From JAJFJD01 sp965228695 (GTDB lineage: Bacteria > Pseudomonadota > Alphaproteobacteria > UBA8366), in contig CBDDIB010000002.1 in assembly GCA_965228695.1 (NCBI GenBank), positions 868,001 through 932,000 of the forward strand: a stretch of 64,000 nt of DNA. The letters run 5' to 3'. Below the pieces are notes generated by a model. That model was not told where the DNA came from and did not search any database. It saw only the letters and a program-made list of their open reading frames with translations. The translations under genes were made by a program, and so were the position numbers. Below are positions 52,134-63,030 of the stretch, in pieces; position 1 is the stretch's first letter, and each line of letters opens with the position of its first letter.

Positions 52134-52895
52134 TTACCGCGGCTGCATGCGCAAGGCGCTGTCGAGCCGGACGACCTCGCCGTTCATCACCGGATTATCG
52201 ATCATGCTCAACGCCAGCCGGGCGTATTCCTCCGGTCGGCCGAGGCGCGACGGAAATGGCAAAGTCGCCGCCAGGCTGTCCTGCACGGCCTGCGGCAGCG
52301 ACTGCAGCATCGGCGTTTCGAACAGGCCGGGCGCGATGGTCAGCACCCGAACGCCCATGCGCGCGAATTCGCGCGCGGCCGGCAGCGTCAACGCCGCGAC
52401 GCCGCCCTTCGACGCGGCATAGGCGGCCTGGCCGATCTGGCCTTCGAAGGCGGCGATCGAGGCCGTGTTGATGATGACGCCGCGTTCGCCGTCGGCGTTC
52501 GGATCGCGGTCCGCCATGCCGGCGGCGGCGAGACGCAGGATATTGAACGTCCCGATCAGGTTGACCTGGATCACCTTGGCGAAATCGTCGAGCGGCATCG
52601 GGCCGTCGCGGCCGACGATACGGCCGGCGGGGCCGATGCCCGCGCAGTTCACGCAGATGCCGGCCGGGCCGAACCGATCGGCCGCCGCCGCGATCGCGGC
52701 TTCGCCCTCCGCCGGGTCGGTGACGTCGCATGTCAGCGCCAGCCCGCCGATTTCCGCCGCCACGGCGCCGGCCGCCTCGGTATTGCGGTCGAGCACGGCG
52801 ACCTCGGCGCCGGCCGCTGCCAGGGCGCGGGCGGTCGCGGCGCCGAGCCCCGATCCGCCGCCGGTTACGATCGCGGGTACGCCGTCCGGTGTCAT
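52134..52895 (-). CDS. SDR, HSD10-like 3-hydroxyacyl-CoA dehydrogenase
   Basis: A 253-residue short-chain dehydrogenase close to the type II 3-hydroxyacyl-CoA dehydrogenase (HSD10) group. TGGGSGLGAATA binds NAD; CAGIGPA, NTASIAAFEGQIGQAAYAASKG (catalytic Ser, Tyr and Lys) and the PMLQSLP and MNGEVVRLDSALRM ends match the group. Likely role: fatty-acid or branched-chain acyl-CoA oxidation. The ATG at 52895 was chosen; a longer reading runs into the divergent promoter. Confidence 0.88.
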   Translation of the reverse strand: MTPDGVPAIVTGGGSGLGAATARALAAAGAEVAVLDRNTEAAGAVAAEIGGLALTCDVTDPAEGEAAIAAAADRFGPAGICVNCAGIGPAGRIVGRDGPMPLDDFAKVIQVNLIGTFNILRLAAAGMADRDPNADGERGVIINTASIAAFEGQIGQAAYAASKGGVAALTLPAAREFARMGVRVLTIAPGLFETPMLQSLPQAVQDSLAATLPFPSRLGRPEEYARLALSMIDNPVMNGEVVRLDSALRMQPR

Positions 52896-52986
52896 GGTCG
52901 ATCTGCCTTCGAAAGTGATGAATATGACGGTTGCGTCGACTGTGGATATAGCAAAACCGGCCCCGACTGCCCATATTCTAAGGACA

Positions 52987-53367
52987 ATGCAGGATATATC
53001 GCAGACATCGGCCGCTGCCGGTGAGGAAGAATCGCAGGAAAACCGTGTTCGCCGGGGGTTCTGGCCGAAGCTGCGCCGTTCGCTCGGCCGCATCGGCTTC
53101 GCGCGGGAGGTGGTTGCGGCCTATTTCTGCGCCCTCGATCCGCAGACGCCCGCGCGTACCAAGGGAATACTGTTGGCCGCCTTGGCCTATTTCATCGCGC
53201 CGGTCGATCTCGTCCCCGATATCATTGCGGGGCTGGGATTCACCGACGATGCGGCGGTTCTGTTCGCCGCGTGGCGATCGGTCGAACCGCATATCAAGGA
53301 TCGCCATCGGGCGCGGGCCAAGACCGTCTTGGAGGACGGGAAGCTTTCGAAGGACGTCGCGGACTAG
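52987..53367 (+). CDS. YkvA family (DUF1232) membrane protein
   Basis: A 126-residue protein with the DUF1232 core GILLAALAYFIAPVDLVPDIIAGLGFTDDAAVLFAAW, one amphipathic or TM helix. A basic N-terminal segment precedes it. Function unknown. AAGGA lies close to the ATG. Divergent from the HSD10-like gene. Confidence 0.88.
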   Translation: MQDISQTSAAAGEEESQENRVRRGFWPKLRRSLGRIGFAREVVAAYFCALDPQTPARTKGILLAALAYFIAPVDLVPDIIAGLGFTDDAAVLFAAWRSVEPHIKDRHRARAKTVLEDGKLSKDVAD

Positions 53368-53379
53368 CGGGTTGTTTGC

Positions 53380-54282
53380 TTAGGGTTGCGGCGGCTCGAC
53401 GCGGCCTTCCCTGGACTCGCGCCGGGCGATATAGAGCGTCGCAATGATGATCAGCAGCGCGCCGACGATCGTGTAGGGATCCGGCACTTCCATGAAGAAG
53501 ACGTATCCGGCCAGCCCGGCGAAGATCAGCCGGGTATAGTCAAACGGCATCACCGCCGTTGCCTCGCCGACCCGCAGGCCATGGATCAAACAGGTATGGC
53601 CGACGCTCAGTCCGGCCCCGATCGCCGCCATCAGCATCAGTTCGGTATTGGAGGGCGTCTGCCAGACGACGATCGCGGGCGGCAGCGTCACGAAGGTCGG
53701 AATCAGCGTGCCCCAGAACAGGATGGTCAGCGGCTTTTCGGTCACCGTCATGCGCTTGATCAGGACCACGCTCATCGCCACGAACAAGGCGTTGAGCACG
53801 GCCGCGATCGCGGCGGGGTTCGCCTCCGGGCCCGGCCGCACCATCACCAAAACGCCGCAGAATCCGACCAGCGTGGCGGTCCAGCGCCGCCAGCGAATTC
53901 GCTCGCCGAGGAACAGCACCGCCAGGATGATCACCCAAAGCGACCGGGAGAAGCTGATGCCCGTGACGTCGGCCAACGGCATGTTGGTCAAGGCATAGAA
54001 AATCGTCATCAGGGCGAGCGATCCGGTGATGCCGCGCGCCAGATGAAAGTTCATCCGCTGTGTCTTAAGGACCGCCATGCCGCCGGCATGCCAGACGATC
54101 GGCAACAGGAACAACGTCCCGAAAAGCCCGCGAAAAAAGACCATTTGGAAGGGGTCGAGCGTCGTGCCGACATATTTGATGAGCGAATTCGTCATCGTGA
54201 AGATGAGTGCGCTCAGCAGTATCCAGAGGGCGCCGCGAACATTCCCCGGAAGGGCCACCAATTTGGCGGAAATGGAATCCAT
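53380..54282 (-). CDS. DMT-superfamily (EamA) transporter
   Basis: A 300-residue inner-membrane protein with ten predicted TM helices in two EamA repeats (about 15-150 and 158-290). Family marks include FRGLFGTLFLLP, YALTNMPLADV and the second-repeat VGEATAVMPFDYTRLIFAGLAGYVFF. Probable exporter of a metabolite; the substrate cannot be predicted. Divergent from the acetoacetyl-CoA synthetase gene. Confidence 0.92.
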   Translation of the reverse strand: MDSISAKLVALPGNVRGALWILLSALIFTMTNSLIKYVGTTLDPFQMVFFRGLFGTLFLLPIVWHAGGMAVLKTQRMNFHLARGITGSLALMTIFYALTNMPLADVTGISFSRSLWVIILAVLFLGERIRWRRWTATLVGFCGVLVMVRPGPEANPAAIAAVLNALFVAMSVVLIKRMTVTEKPLTILFWGTLIPTFVTLPPAIVVWQTPSNTELMLMAAIGAGLSVGHTCLIHGLRVGEATAVMPFDYTRLIFAGLAGYVFFMEVPDPYTIVGALLIIIATLYIARRESREGRVEPPQP

Positions 54283-54344
54283 GGCGGAGAGAATAGTCCC
54301 TTGGAATAAATTCGCTGTTAATGTCCGACAGGCGCTTTAGAAAG

Positions 54345-54407
54345 TGTCCGGGGACATAGCACACCTGGATTCATAAGGGAATTGCATTCTGAGGTTGTCA
54401 TGCAACC
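54345..54407. promoter_or_regulatory. Two dyads in the DMT/aacS divergent promoter region
   Basis: TGTCC-GG-GGACA (54345-54356) and GGTTG-TCATG-CAACC (54393-54407) lie in the 226-bp divergent gap 54283-54508. Either could be an operator for aacS. No regulator gene is adjacent; the rest of the gap shows no gene. Confidence 0.35.
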
Positions 54408-54508
54408 ACAGTTGTAGATAGGGCGCGGGGTATATCTGGCTCCCGGTGGATGATTCCGCTATATGATCGGGCAATGGCCGGCATGCCGAAACCATAAGCG
54501 GAGGATCC

Positions 54509-56460
<1,952 letters not shown>

Positions 56461-56464
<4 letters not shown>

Positions 56465-57627
56465 GCGCGCGTGCTCCGGCCGGTATCCGCCCGCAAATCC
56501 GCGATCTCGAAACGCAGCAGATCCTGCAGGTCTCGCGCCTTGCGCTGGGCGACCCGTCGGTCATTCCACTGTGGTACGGCGAATCGGACGTGACCACGCC
56601 CGACTTCATCAAGGCCGCCGCCGGTGACGCGTTGGCGGCGGGCCATACCTTCTATACCCACAAGCACGGCATCCCCGAACTGCGCGATGCGCTGGCCCGC
56701 TACACGGCGAAACTCTACGGCATCGACATGCCGTCGGAGCGGATAACCGTCACGTCGTCCGGCATGACCGGCATCATGATGCTGATGCAGATGCTGGTCG
56801 ACGCCGGCGACAACGCGGTGCTGGTCGGCCCGGTCTGGCCGAACGCGCGGGCCACGGTCGAGATCATGGGCGGCGAGCCGCGCAACGCCCCGCTGCGGTT
56901 CGGCAACGAGGGCTGGGCCTTCGATCTGGACGCGGTGATCGCGCAGTGCGACGGCCGGACGCGCGTGGTCTTCGTCAATTCGCCGGGCAACCCGACCGGG
57001 TGGATGATGCGCCGCGAGGAACAGCAGGCGCTGCTCGACCATTGCCGGGAAAACGGCATCTGGATCGTCGCCGACGAGGTCTACGCACGCATCGTGTACG
57101 ACCGCCCGGCCGCGCCGTCCTTTCTGGAGATCGCCGGGCCGGACGACCCGGTGATCGTGATCAACAGTTTTTCCAAGTCCTGGGCGATGACCGGCTGGCG
57201 GCTCGGCTGGCTGACCCATCCGGAGCGGGTCGCACCCTTCATCGGCAACCTGATCGAATACAACACCAGCGGCACCCCGACCTTCCTGCAGCATGCGGCG
57301 ATCACCGCGCTGCGCGACGGCGAGCCTTTCGTGGAGTCGATGGTCGAGCGCTGCCGCCGGGGCCGGGCGGTGATCGGCGACTGCCTGTCGGCGATGCCGC
57401 GGGTGCGCTACCGCTCGCCGGACGCGGCCTTCTATGCCTTCTTCGCGGTGGATGGGATGGACAACAGCCTCGACTTCGCCAAGCGGTTGGTGCACGAGGC
57501 GAAGGTCGGGCTGGCGCCGGGCACCGCCTTCGGGCCGGAGGGCGAGGGCTGGTTACGGCTGTGTTTCGCCCGTGCGCCGGAAACGCTGGAAGAGGCGGTC
57601 GACCGCCTGACGCCGCTGCTGAAATAA
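56461..57627 (+). CDS. Class I/II pyridoxal-phosphate aminotransferase
   Basis: A 388-residue fold-type I aminotransferase. The PLP-binding Lys is in INSFSKSWAMTGWRLGW; upstream are SPGNPTGW and VADEVYARIVY, and the C-terminal Arg is in WLRLCFARAP. Close to the aspartate/aromatic-type arginine:pyruvate group in general layout; the amino donor is not predictable. Its start overlaps the aacS stop (ATGA), so the two are made together, although a metabolic link is not obvious. Confidence 0.92.
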
Positions 57628-57642
57628 GGTCGGGTCTAGTCG

Positions 57643-58617
57643 CTATTCTCGCACGGCCACGATGACTTTGCCCGTCGACTTCCGGTCGACCAGCGCCTGC
57701 AGCGCCGCCGGCGTTTCCGCCAGCGGGAAGGTGAAGCTGATATGCGGCTTCAGCTTCCCGTCCATATACCAGGCGCAGATCTCGTCCAGCGTGCGGCGCA
57801 TCGTTTCCGGCTGCTCGAAGCGGTAGGTGCTGAAGGAATACCCGACGGCGGAGATATTCTTGACCAGCAGGTAATTGGCCGCGAATTGCGGGACCGTGCC
57901 GCTGGCGAAGCCGAGGGTGATGAAATTGCCCTCGTAGTTTAGGCAGCGCAGGGCTGCCGCCGCGGCGTCGCCGCCGACCGGATCGTAGACCGTGTCGACG
58001 CCGCCGGTCAGCTCCTTGACCCGCGCGCGGATGTCCTCGGTCGCGTAGTTGATCAGGTGATCCGCGCCATGCGCCTCGGCGATGGTGAGTTTCTCGGCAC
58101 TGCTGGCGCAGGCGATCACCGTTGCCCCCAGCGCTTTGCCCACTTCCACGGCGGTCAGCCCGACCCCGCCGGATGCGCCCAGCACGAGCAGAACCTGCCC
58201 CGCCTGCAGCGTGGTGCGGTGGGTCAGCGCCAGATGACTGGTGCCATAGGCGATCGGAAAGGCCGCGCCGGCGGCGTAATCCATGCCGTCCGGCATCCGC
58301 ACCGCATGGCGCGCGTCAAGCAGCGCTTCCTCGGCATAGGCCCCGATGCGCATCGGGGCCAGGACGCGGTCGCCGGGCGCGAAATCCGTGACCCCGTCGC
58401 CGACCGCCAAAACCTCGCCCGCGGCCTCCATGCCCGGCGTGAAGGGCAGGTCCGCCTTGTGCTGATACTGTCCCTTCACGACCAGGGTATCCGCGAAATT
58501 GACCCCGGCGGCGTGGACCGCGACATGCAGTTCGCCCGGCCCCGGCGTCGGGGAGGGAACCTCTTCCAGCCGCAGCGCATCGATTCCGGTCAACTCATGA
58601 ATTCGCATCGCGCGCAT
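57643..58617 (-). CDS. NADPH:quinone oxidoreductase family protein (zinc-free MDR)
   Basis: A 324-residue medium-chain reductase. AGVNFADTLVVKGQYQ, the FTPGMEAAGEV segment, GASGGVGLTAVEVGKALGA (NADPH-binding) and NYATEDIRARV are those of the Qor subgroup; the zinc-binding Cys cluster is missing as expected. Probable one- or two-electron reduction of quinones or enones. AAGGAG 8 bp upstream supports the ATG at 58617 over a longer reading. Confidence 0.92.
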   Translation of the reverse strand: MRAMRIHELTGIDALRLEEVPSPTPGPGELHVAVHAAGVNFADTLVVKGQYQHKADLPFTPGMEAAGEVLAVGDGVTDFAPGDRVLAPMRIGAYAEEALLDARHAVRMPDGMDYAAGAAFPIAYGTSHLALTHRTTLQAGQVLLVLGASGGVGLTAVEVGKALGATVIACASSAEKLTIAEAHGADHLINYATEDIRARVKELTGGVDTVYDPVGGDAAAAALRCLNYEGNFITLGFASGTVPQFAANYLLVKNISAVGYSFSTYRFEQPETMRRTLDEICAWYMDGKLKPHISFTFPLAETPAALQALVDRKSTGKVIVAVRE

Positions 58618-58718
58618 GTCGGCGGGCTCCTTTTCTCGCAATAATTTGACGTATTGTATCGGATGGGTCGCGCGGCAGACCTTGCCTTGCCGCTTCCTGC
58701 TATGCAAGTTTGCGCGCT

Positions 58719-59255
58719 ATGCGGGGTTATTTCGGATTGGGCGTGGAAGGCATTTCCAAGCCTATGAATGTGGGGAACCTGTTCCGGTCGGCGCACGCCT
58801 TCGGGGCGGACTTCGTATTCGCCATTGCGCCGGCGGTAAACCTCCGGGAAATCCAGAAATCCGACACGTCGGGCACGGCGAAGCATGTGCCGCTGTACGA
58901 GTTCGCTTCGGTGTCAAAAATGACGCTGCCGCATGGCTGCGAACTGGTCGGGGTCGAATTGCTGGACGAATCGATCGACCTGCCCAGCTTCACCCATCCG
59001 AAACGCGCCGCCTACGTGCTGGGGCCGGAGCGCGGCTCGCTGTCCGAACCGCTGGTGGCGCGCTGTACCCACGTGGTGAAGATTCCGATGAAATTCTGCG
59101 TCAATGTGGGCGTGGCCGGCGCCATCCTGATGTACGACCGGATGCTCACGCTCGGCCGGTTTCCGCCGCGCCCGCCGTCGCCGGGCGGTCCGGTCGAGGA
59201 ATTGCCGCCCCATGTCCACGGCGGGCAGGTATTACGCCGCGACGGGAAGCCATGA
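58719..59255 (+). CDS. SPOUT-family RNA methyltransferase (TrmH/SpoU type)
   Basis: A 178-residue SPOUT methyltransferase without the N-terminal substrate-binding domain. Motif 1 is KPMNVGNLFRSAHAFGA, motif 2 YVLGPERGSLSE, and motif 3 KFCVNVGVAGAILMYDR, which forms the trefoil knot that binds SAM. The RNA target is unknown. The ATG at 58719 was preferred to a TTG three codons earlier. Confidence 0.9.
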   Translation: MRGYFGLGVEGISKPMNVGNLFRSAHAFGADFVFAIAPAVNLREIQKSDTSGTAKHVPLYEFASVSKMTLPHGCELVGVELLDESIDLPSFTHPKRAAYVLGPERGSLSEPLVARCTHVVKIPMKFCVNVGVAGAILMYDRMLTLGRFPPRPPSPGGPVEELPPHVHGGQVLRRDGKP

Positions 59256-59310
59256 AAAAGCCTTACATCGGCATCTTGGCAGCGCCGTTGCATTCCTTAT
59301 ATGAGAGGCC

Positions 59311-59835
59311 ATGAAAGCAATGCGTCGACATAGTTTGGTTGTCATCCTGGTAGTCGTCTTCGTCTCGTCCCTGGCCGCGGTGGCCTTCGCGGCGGACAAG
59401 GTGCTCGGGCTCTACAATGATTGGGGCGCGCAGACCTTCGACGAGGGCGGCAAGGTGGGCTGCTCGATCTGGAGCCAGCCGATCCGCGACGAAGGCAAAT
59501 ACAAGAAACGCGGCGCGATATACGCTTACGTGACCCACCGCCCGTGGGACAAGCGGATCAACGAGGTCAGCTTCGCCGCCGGCTATACCTTCAAGAAGGA
59601 CAGCACGGTGCGCCTGCGCATCGGCGGACAGCGCTTCACCCTGTTTACCGACGGCACCACGGCGTGGAGCCGGTCGGCCAAGGATGATCAGGAAATCGTC
59701 GGCGCCATGAAACGCGGCGCGTCGATGATCGTCTCCGGCGTCTCCTCGCGCGGCACCCGCACCACCGACACCTACTCCCTGCAAGGCTTCACCAAGGCAT
59801 ACCAGGCGATCGGCAAGGCCTGTAAGGTGAATTAG
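59311..59835 (+). CDS. Invasion-associated locus B (IalB) family protein
   Basis: A 174-residue exported protein. The signal peptide ends near residue 27 (AAVAFA). The IalB pattern is present: an N-terminal NDWGAQTF, CSIWSQP, FTLFTDG, MKRGASMIVSGVSSRGT and TDTYSLQGFTKAYQAI, with two Cys that could pair. Members are envelope proteins in alphaproteobacteria, best known from Bartonella. A GAGAGG is very close to this ATG; ATG 59323 has better spacing and would still keep the signal. Confidence 0.88.
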   Translation: MKAMRRHSLVVILVVVFVSSLAAVAFAADKVLGLYNDWGAQTFDEGGKVGCSIWSQPIRDEGKYKKRGAIYAYVTHRPWDKRINEVSFAAGYTFKKDSTVRLRIGGQRFTLFTDGTTAWSRSAKDDQEIVGAMKRGASMIVSGVSSRGTRTTDTYSLQGFTKAYQAIGKACKVN

Positions 59836-59897
59836 GCACGGTCGATCGGTGCTGCACGATGTAGTGCCTGACTGGTTCGCCGAAGGGGTGATGCCGG

Positions 59898-60638
59898 ATG
59901 TCGGACTCCGAACAAGGTGTGGAATGCCCGGTCCATGGGACGAGCCATGGGGCGTATATCTGTAGCCACTTGATGAATGATCCACGACAGCGGTGGTTTT
60001 GCGACTATCCGTCGCAAGACAATCCATGGCCCGACGCTTGGTGCGGTGCATGCGAACGGGCGTTCCAAACGGAAGGTGAGTGGAACGAGAATAACGAAGA
60101 CGATGTGGATATAAGGCTGGTCTGTGGGCGCTGCTATGAGGCGCAAAAAGGAAGCAGCGTTGCGCCGCTGATGAGAAGCGGGTCGGAGCGATGGGAACCT
60201 TACGTTTCGGACGCAATTGACGAATTGCAGGCAAAACAGGATCAACTGCAAGAACGGTTCGATCTTTCGAAACACGAACGTTGGGACTATGACCAGGAGA
60301 CCGGTGAAATCGTGTTTTCCAACGCGGGCGTTCCCGTGGTGGCGGCGCGCTTCCAGATCGTGGGGTCGATTTCCACTACGGACGACACCTGGCTCTGGTC
60401 CTGGGCGAATTTCAGTCTCGTCCCGGAAATCTCCGAACAGTTGGTCGCCGTACGCGAATTCGGTGAAACGGAGGGGTTTGCGAACCTCACCGTTCCGAAA
60501 TGGCCCGCGACCGAGGAAGACGGTTGGGAGTTGACGGCGGTAGCGGCCAAGACCCTGAAGGCGGATGGGGCATACCGAACACCCAGCAAGGCGGGATTTC
60601 TTTATCTGTTGTTGATGGACGTCAGAAGGATTCGGTAG
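59898..60638 (+). CDS. Zinc-finger plus DUF6882-like protein
   Basis: A 246-residue protein. The N-terminal part has metal-binding pairs Cys10/His13, Cys22/His24, Cys49/Cys52 (WCGAC) and Cys76/Cys79 (VCGRC). The C-terminal domain (about 95-246) with VAARFQIVGSISTTDDTWLWSWANFS and TPSKAGFLYLLLMDV resembles DUF6882. Function unknown; related domains occur among predicted immunity proteins, which would be a guess here. The gene has visibly lower GC than its neighbours, with many AT-ending codons, suggesting recent acquisition. GAAGGGG precedes the ATG. Confidence 0.75.
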   Translation: MSDSEQGVECPVHGTSHGAYICSHLMNDPRQRWFCDYPSQDNPWPDAWCGACERAFQTEGEWNENNEDDVDIRLVCGRCYEAQKGSSVAPLMRSGSERWEPYVSDAIDELQAKQDQLQERFDLSKHERWDYDQETGEIVFSNAGVPVVAARFQIVGSISTTDDTWLWSWANFSLVPEISEQLVAVREFGETEGFANLTVPKWPATEEDGWELTAVAAKTLKADGAYRTPSKAGFLYLLLMDVRRIR

Positions 60639-60660
60639 GTATGCGCGGTAGCCGCCACTT

Positions 60661-61539
60661 TCAACGCCACGCCGCCATTTCGGATGGCGATGCCTTCACG
60701 GTCCCGTCCCATAGCGTGCCGAGAAAGTCGTCGAACTCGACCGGGTCGAATCCGTCCGCGCCGACGTCCGGCGTGAAGGTCAGTTCGGCGAAGAACAGGC
60801 CGTCCGGCACGTTGAACAAATCGACCCGGACGTAATCGAATTCCGCCGACAGGGTCTCGGCAATCGAACACATCCGGTCCAGCTCCGGCGGCCGCGGAAA
60901 ATCGGCGTCGTTCGGGTAACTGTTCCTGACGCGCAGTTTGTTCCAGTCGGTGTCGAACAGCAGCCGGCGCTTGAAAGGCTCCCGCAGCACGACCTGGATA
61001 TAGGCGATTTTCCCGTGGAAACAGTTGATCTTGTAGTCCGCCAATCGGTCGCCGCCGTCCCAGAACAGCGCCTTCTCGAACAGCAGGCAGGGTTTGATGC
61101 GCCGGTACTGTGTTTCGCGCCGGATGTAGTAGAAGTTCTGCCGAAGCCAGCCGTCGGTCAGCGCCACGAGGGCGTCGAAGTCTTCCGTCGACTTGTCGCG
61201 GACCATGCGGAACCAGCCGCTGCCGTGATTGGGCTTCATCATGAAGGTATCGGGCAGGCCGTCCCACACATCCTGCGTCAGCCGGTCGGCGGTCGCGTGT
61301 AGGGGCACTATATGGCCGGCGCCGATTTTCGAGGCCACCAGGTCCCGGACCGCCCGTTTGTCGCAATAGTCCCGAACCCGTTCCATCTCCGCCGACCCGA
61401 GGCGCGCGGCCACGCGTTCGGTGAAGGACGCCGGCGGGGTGCGCGGTAGGCGGCCGTGATGTTTCAGATACATCAACTTGGCGAACCAGCGGTCCGGTAG
61501 GACGCGGCTCGCGGCTTTTCGAAAGGCGTAGCTTGGCAT
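60661..61539 (-). CDS. TupA-like ATP-grasp protein
   Basis: A 292-residue ATP-grasp enzyme of the TupA-like family. Visible marks: MKPNHGSGWFRMVRDKS (nucleotide loop), LLFEKALFWDGGD, DYKINCFHGKIAYIQV and VRVDLFNVPDGLFFAELTFTPDVGADGF (metal-binding Glu). TupA makes teichuronopeptide in Bacillus; proteobacterial relatives sit in polysaccharide clusters and may ligate amino acids to glycans. No other glycan gene is adjacent. ATG 61539 is preferred; ATG 61623 would add 28 unconserved residues. Confidence 0.85.
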   Translation of the reverse strand: MPSYAFRKAASRVLPDRWFAKLMYLKHHGRLPRTPPASFTERVAARLGSAEMERVRDYCDKRAVRDLVASKIGAGHIVPLHATADRLTQDVWDGLPDTFMMKPNHGSGWFRMVRDKSTEDFDALVALTDGWLRQNFYYIRRETQYRRIKPCLLFEKALFWDGGDRLADYKINCFHGKIAYIQVVLREPFKRRLLFDTDWNKLRVRNSYPNDADFPRPPELDRMCSIAETLSAEFDYVRVDLFNVPDGLFFAELTFTPDVGADGFDPVEFDDFLGTLWDGTVKASPSEMAAWR

Positions 61540-61679
61540 CGTGGTGCGGTCGGTCGGGATTGTGTCTGTGCGGTGTAACGGAGCCGGCACAGTGGGCCGG
61601 GCTGGTGAAAATTTGTCAAACATCCCGCGATGGCGAACAATTGATCCCGACGCATGCAGGGCGAGGGGAAAAGGCTGTC

Positions 61680-62939
61680 ATGACTGATAACAATACGGAT
61701 GAAACCGCCGACGTGACGGTGCTGGGGGCCGGCATCGTCGGCATCTGTACGGCCTTGTCGCTTACGGAGCGCGGCTTCAAGGTGGCCATGCTCGACCGCA
61801 ACCCGCCGGCGGAAGGCGCCAGCTACGGCAATGCCGGATCGCTGTCGCCGTGGTCCTGCGTGCCGCAATCGATGCCGGGCCTGTGGAAGAGCGTGCCGAA
61901 ATGGCTGATCGACCCGGAAGGACCGATCGCCGTGCGCCTCGGCTATTTGCCGACCTTCCTGCCGTGGGGGATCAAGTTCCTCCGTGCCGCCCGGCCCGAG
62001 GGCTTGGACGCGATCGCCGACGCGATGATCGCGTTGACCCGCCCGACGCTGGACATCTACCGGCGGCACATCGCGGGCACGGGCCGGGAAGACCTGATCC
62101 GCGACGGCGTCTATGTCCATGTCTACCGCAACGCGGCGGACGCGGACCTGTCGGCGCTGGGCTGGCGCATGCGGCGCGACCGTCAGGTTCCGCTGGAGGT
62201 CGTGACGGGCGACGCGCTGCGCGAGATCGAGCCGGCGCTGTCGCCGGAATTCGAGGCGGCGGTCCTGATCAAGCAGCAGGGGCGCGCGCTCGACCCCGGC
62301 GGGATCGGCAAGGCGCTGGCGGAGAAGGCGCAGTCGATGGGCGTGGACTTCCGCCGCTGCGCGGTCGACCGGCTGGTGCCCGAAGCCGACGGCGCGTGGC
62401 GGATCGAGACCGATGCCGGACCGGTCGCGGCGAAACGCGTGGTCGTCGCGATGGGCGCCTGGTCGGGCAAGCTGCTGTCCGGCCTCGGCGTCGATTGCGC
62501 GCTCGAAGCCGAGCGGGGTTACCACCTGGTGTTCCGCGACCCCGGCGTGATCCTGAACAACGCGATCATGAACGTGGATGCGAAATTCGTGGTCAGCTCG
62601 ATGAATGCCGGCGTACGCTGCGCGGGCACCGCCGAATTCGCGGGCGTGGACGCGCCGCCGGACTACCGCCGGGCACAGGTCTTCGCGCGGCTCGTGAAAC
62701 GGATGTTCCCCGATATCAATGTCGACGACACGGTCGAATGGATGGGGCCCCGGCCGTCGACGCCGGACTCGGTGCCCTTTCTCGGCGACATCCCCGGCTT
62801 CGAGAACCTCTACGCCGCCTTCGGCCACGGCCACACGGGCCTGACGATGGCCCCCAAGACCGGGGAAATCCTGGCCGGGGTAATCGCGGGCGAAAACCTC
62901 GACGTCGACATGACCCCCTACCGGATCGACCGATTCTAA
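61680..62939 (+). CDS. DadA-family FAD-dependent oxidoreductase
   Basis: A 419-residue flavoprotein of the D-amino-acid dehydrogenase group. The dinucleotide motif VLGAGIVGICTALSL is near the N-terminus, with YGNAGSLSPWSCVPQSMP, WSGKLLSGLG and the C-terminal GHGHTGLTMAPKTGEILA. It should oxidise a D-amino acid or other secondary amine with electrons passed to the respiratory chain. GAGGGGAAAAGG precedes the ATG. Confidence 0.92.
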   Translation: MTDNNTDETADVTVLGAGIVGICTALSLTERGFKVAMLDRNPPAEGASYGNAGSLSPWSCVPQSMPGLWKSVPKWLIDPEGPIAVRLGYLPTFLPWGIKFLRAARPEGLDAIADAMIALTRPTLDIYRRHIAGTGREDLIRDGVYVHVYRNAADADLSALGWRMRRDRQVPLEVVTGDALREIEPALSPEFEAAVLIKQQGRALDPGGIGKALAEKAQSMGVDFRRCAVDRLVPEADGAWRIETDAGPVAAKRVVVAMGAWSGKLLSGLGVDCALEAERGYHLVFRDPGVILNNAIMNVDAKFVVSSMNAGVRCAGTAEFAGVDAPPDYRRAQVFARLVKRMFPDINVDDTVEWMGPRPSTPDSVPFLGDIPGFENLYAAFGHGHTGLTMAPKTGEILAGVIAGENLDVDMTPYRIDRF

Positions 62940-63030
62940 TAGACCGTATCGGACGGACTAGCCGGAACGAATTCGGCGCGGCGCGATAAACCATTGGCGG
63001 CGGGGCCTTTCCCCCCTATATCATCGCGGT

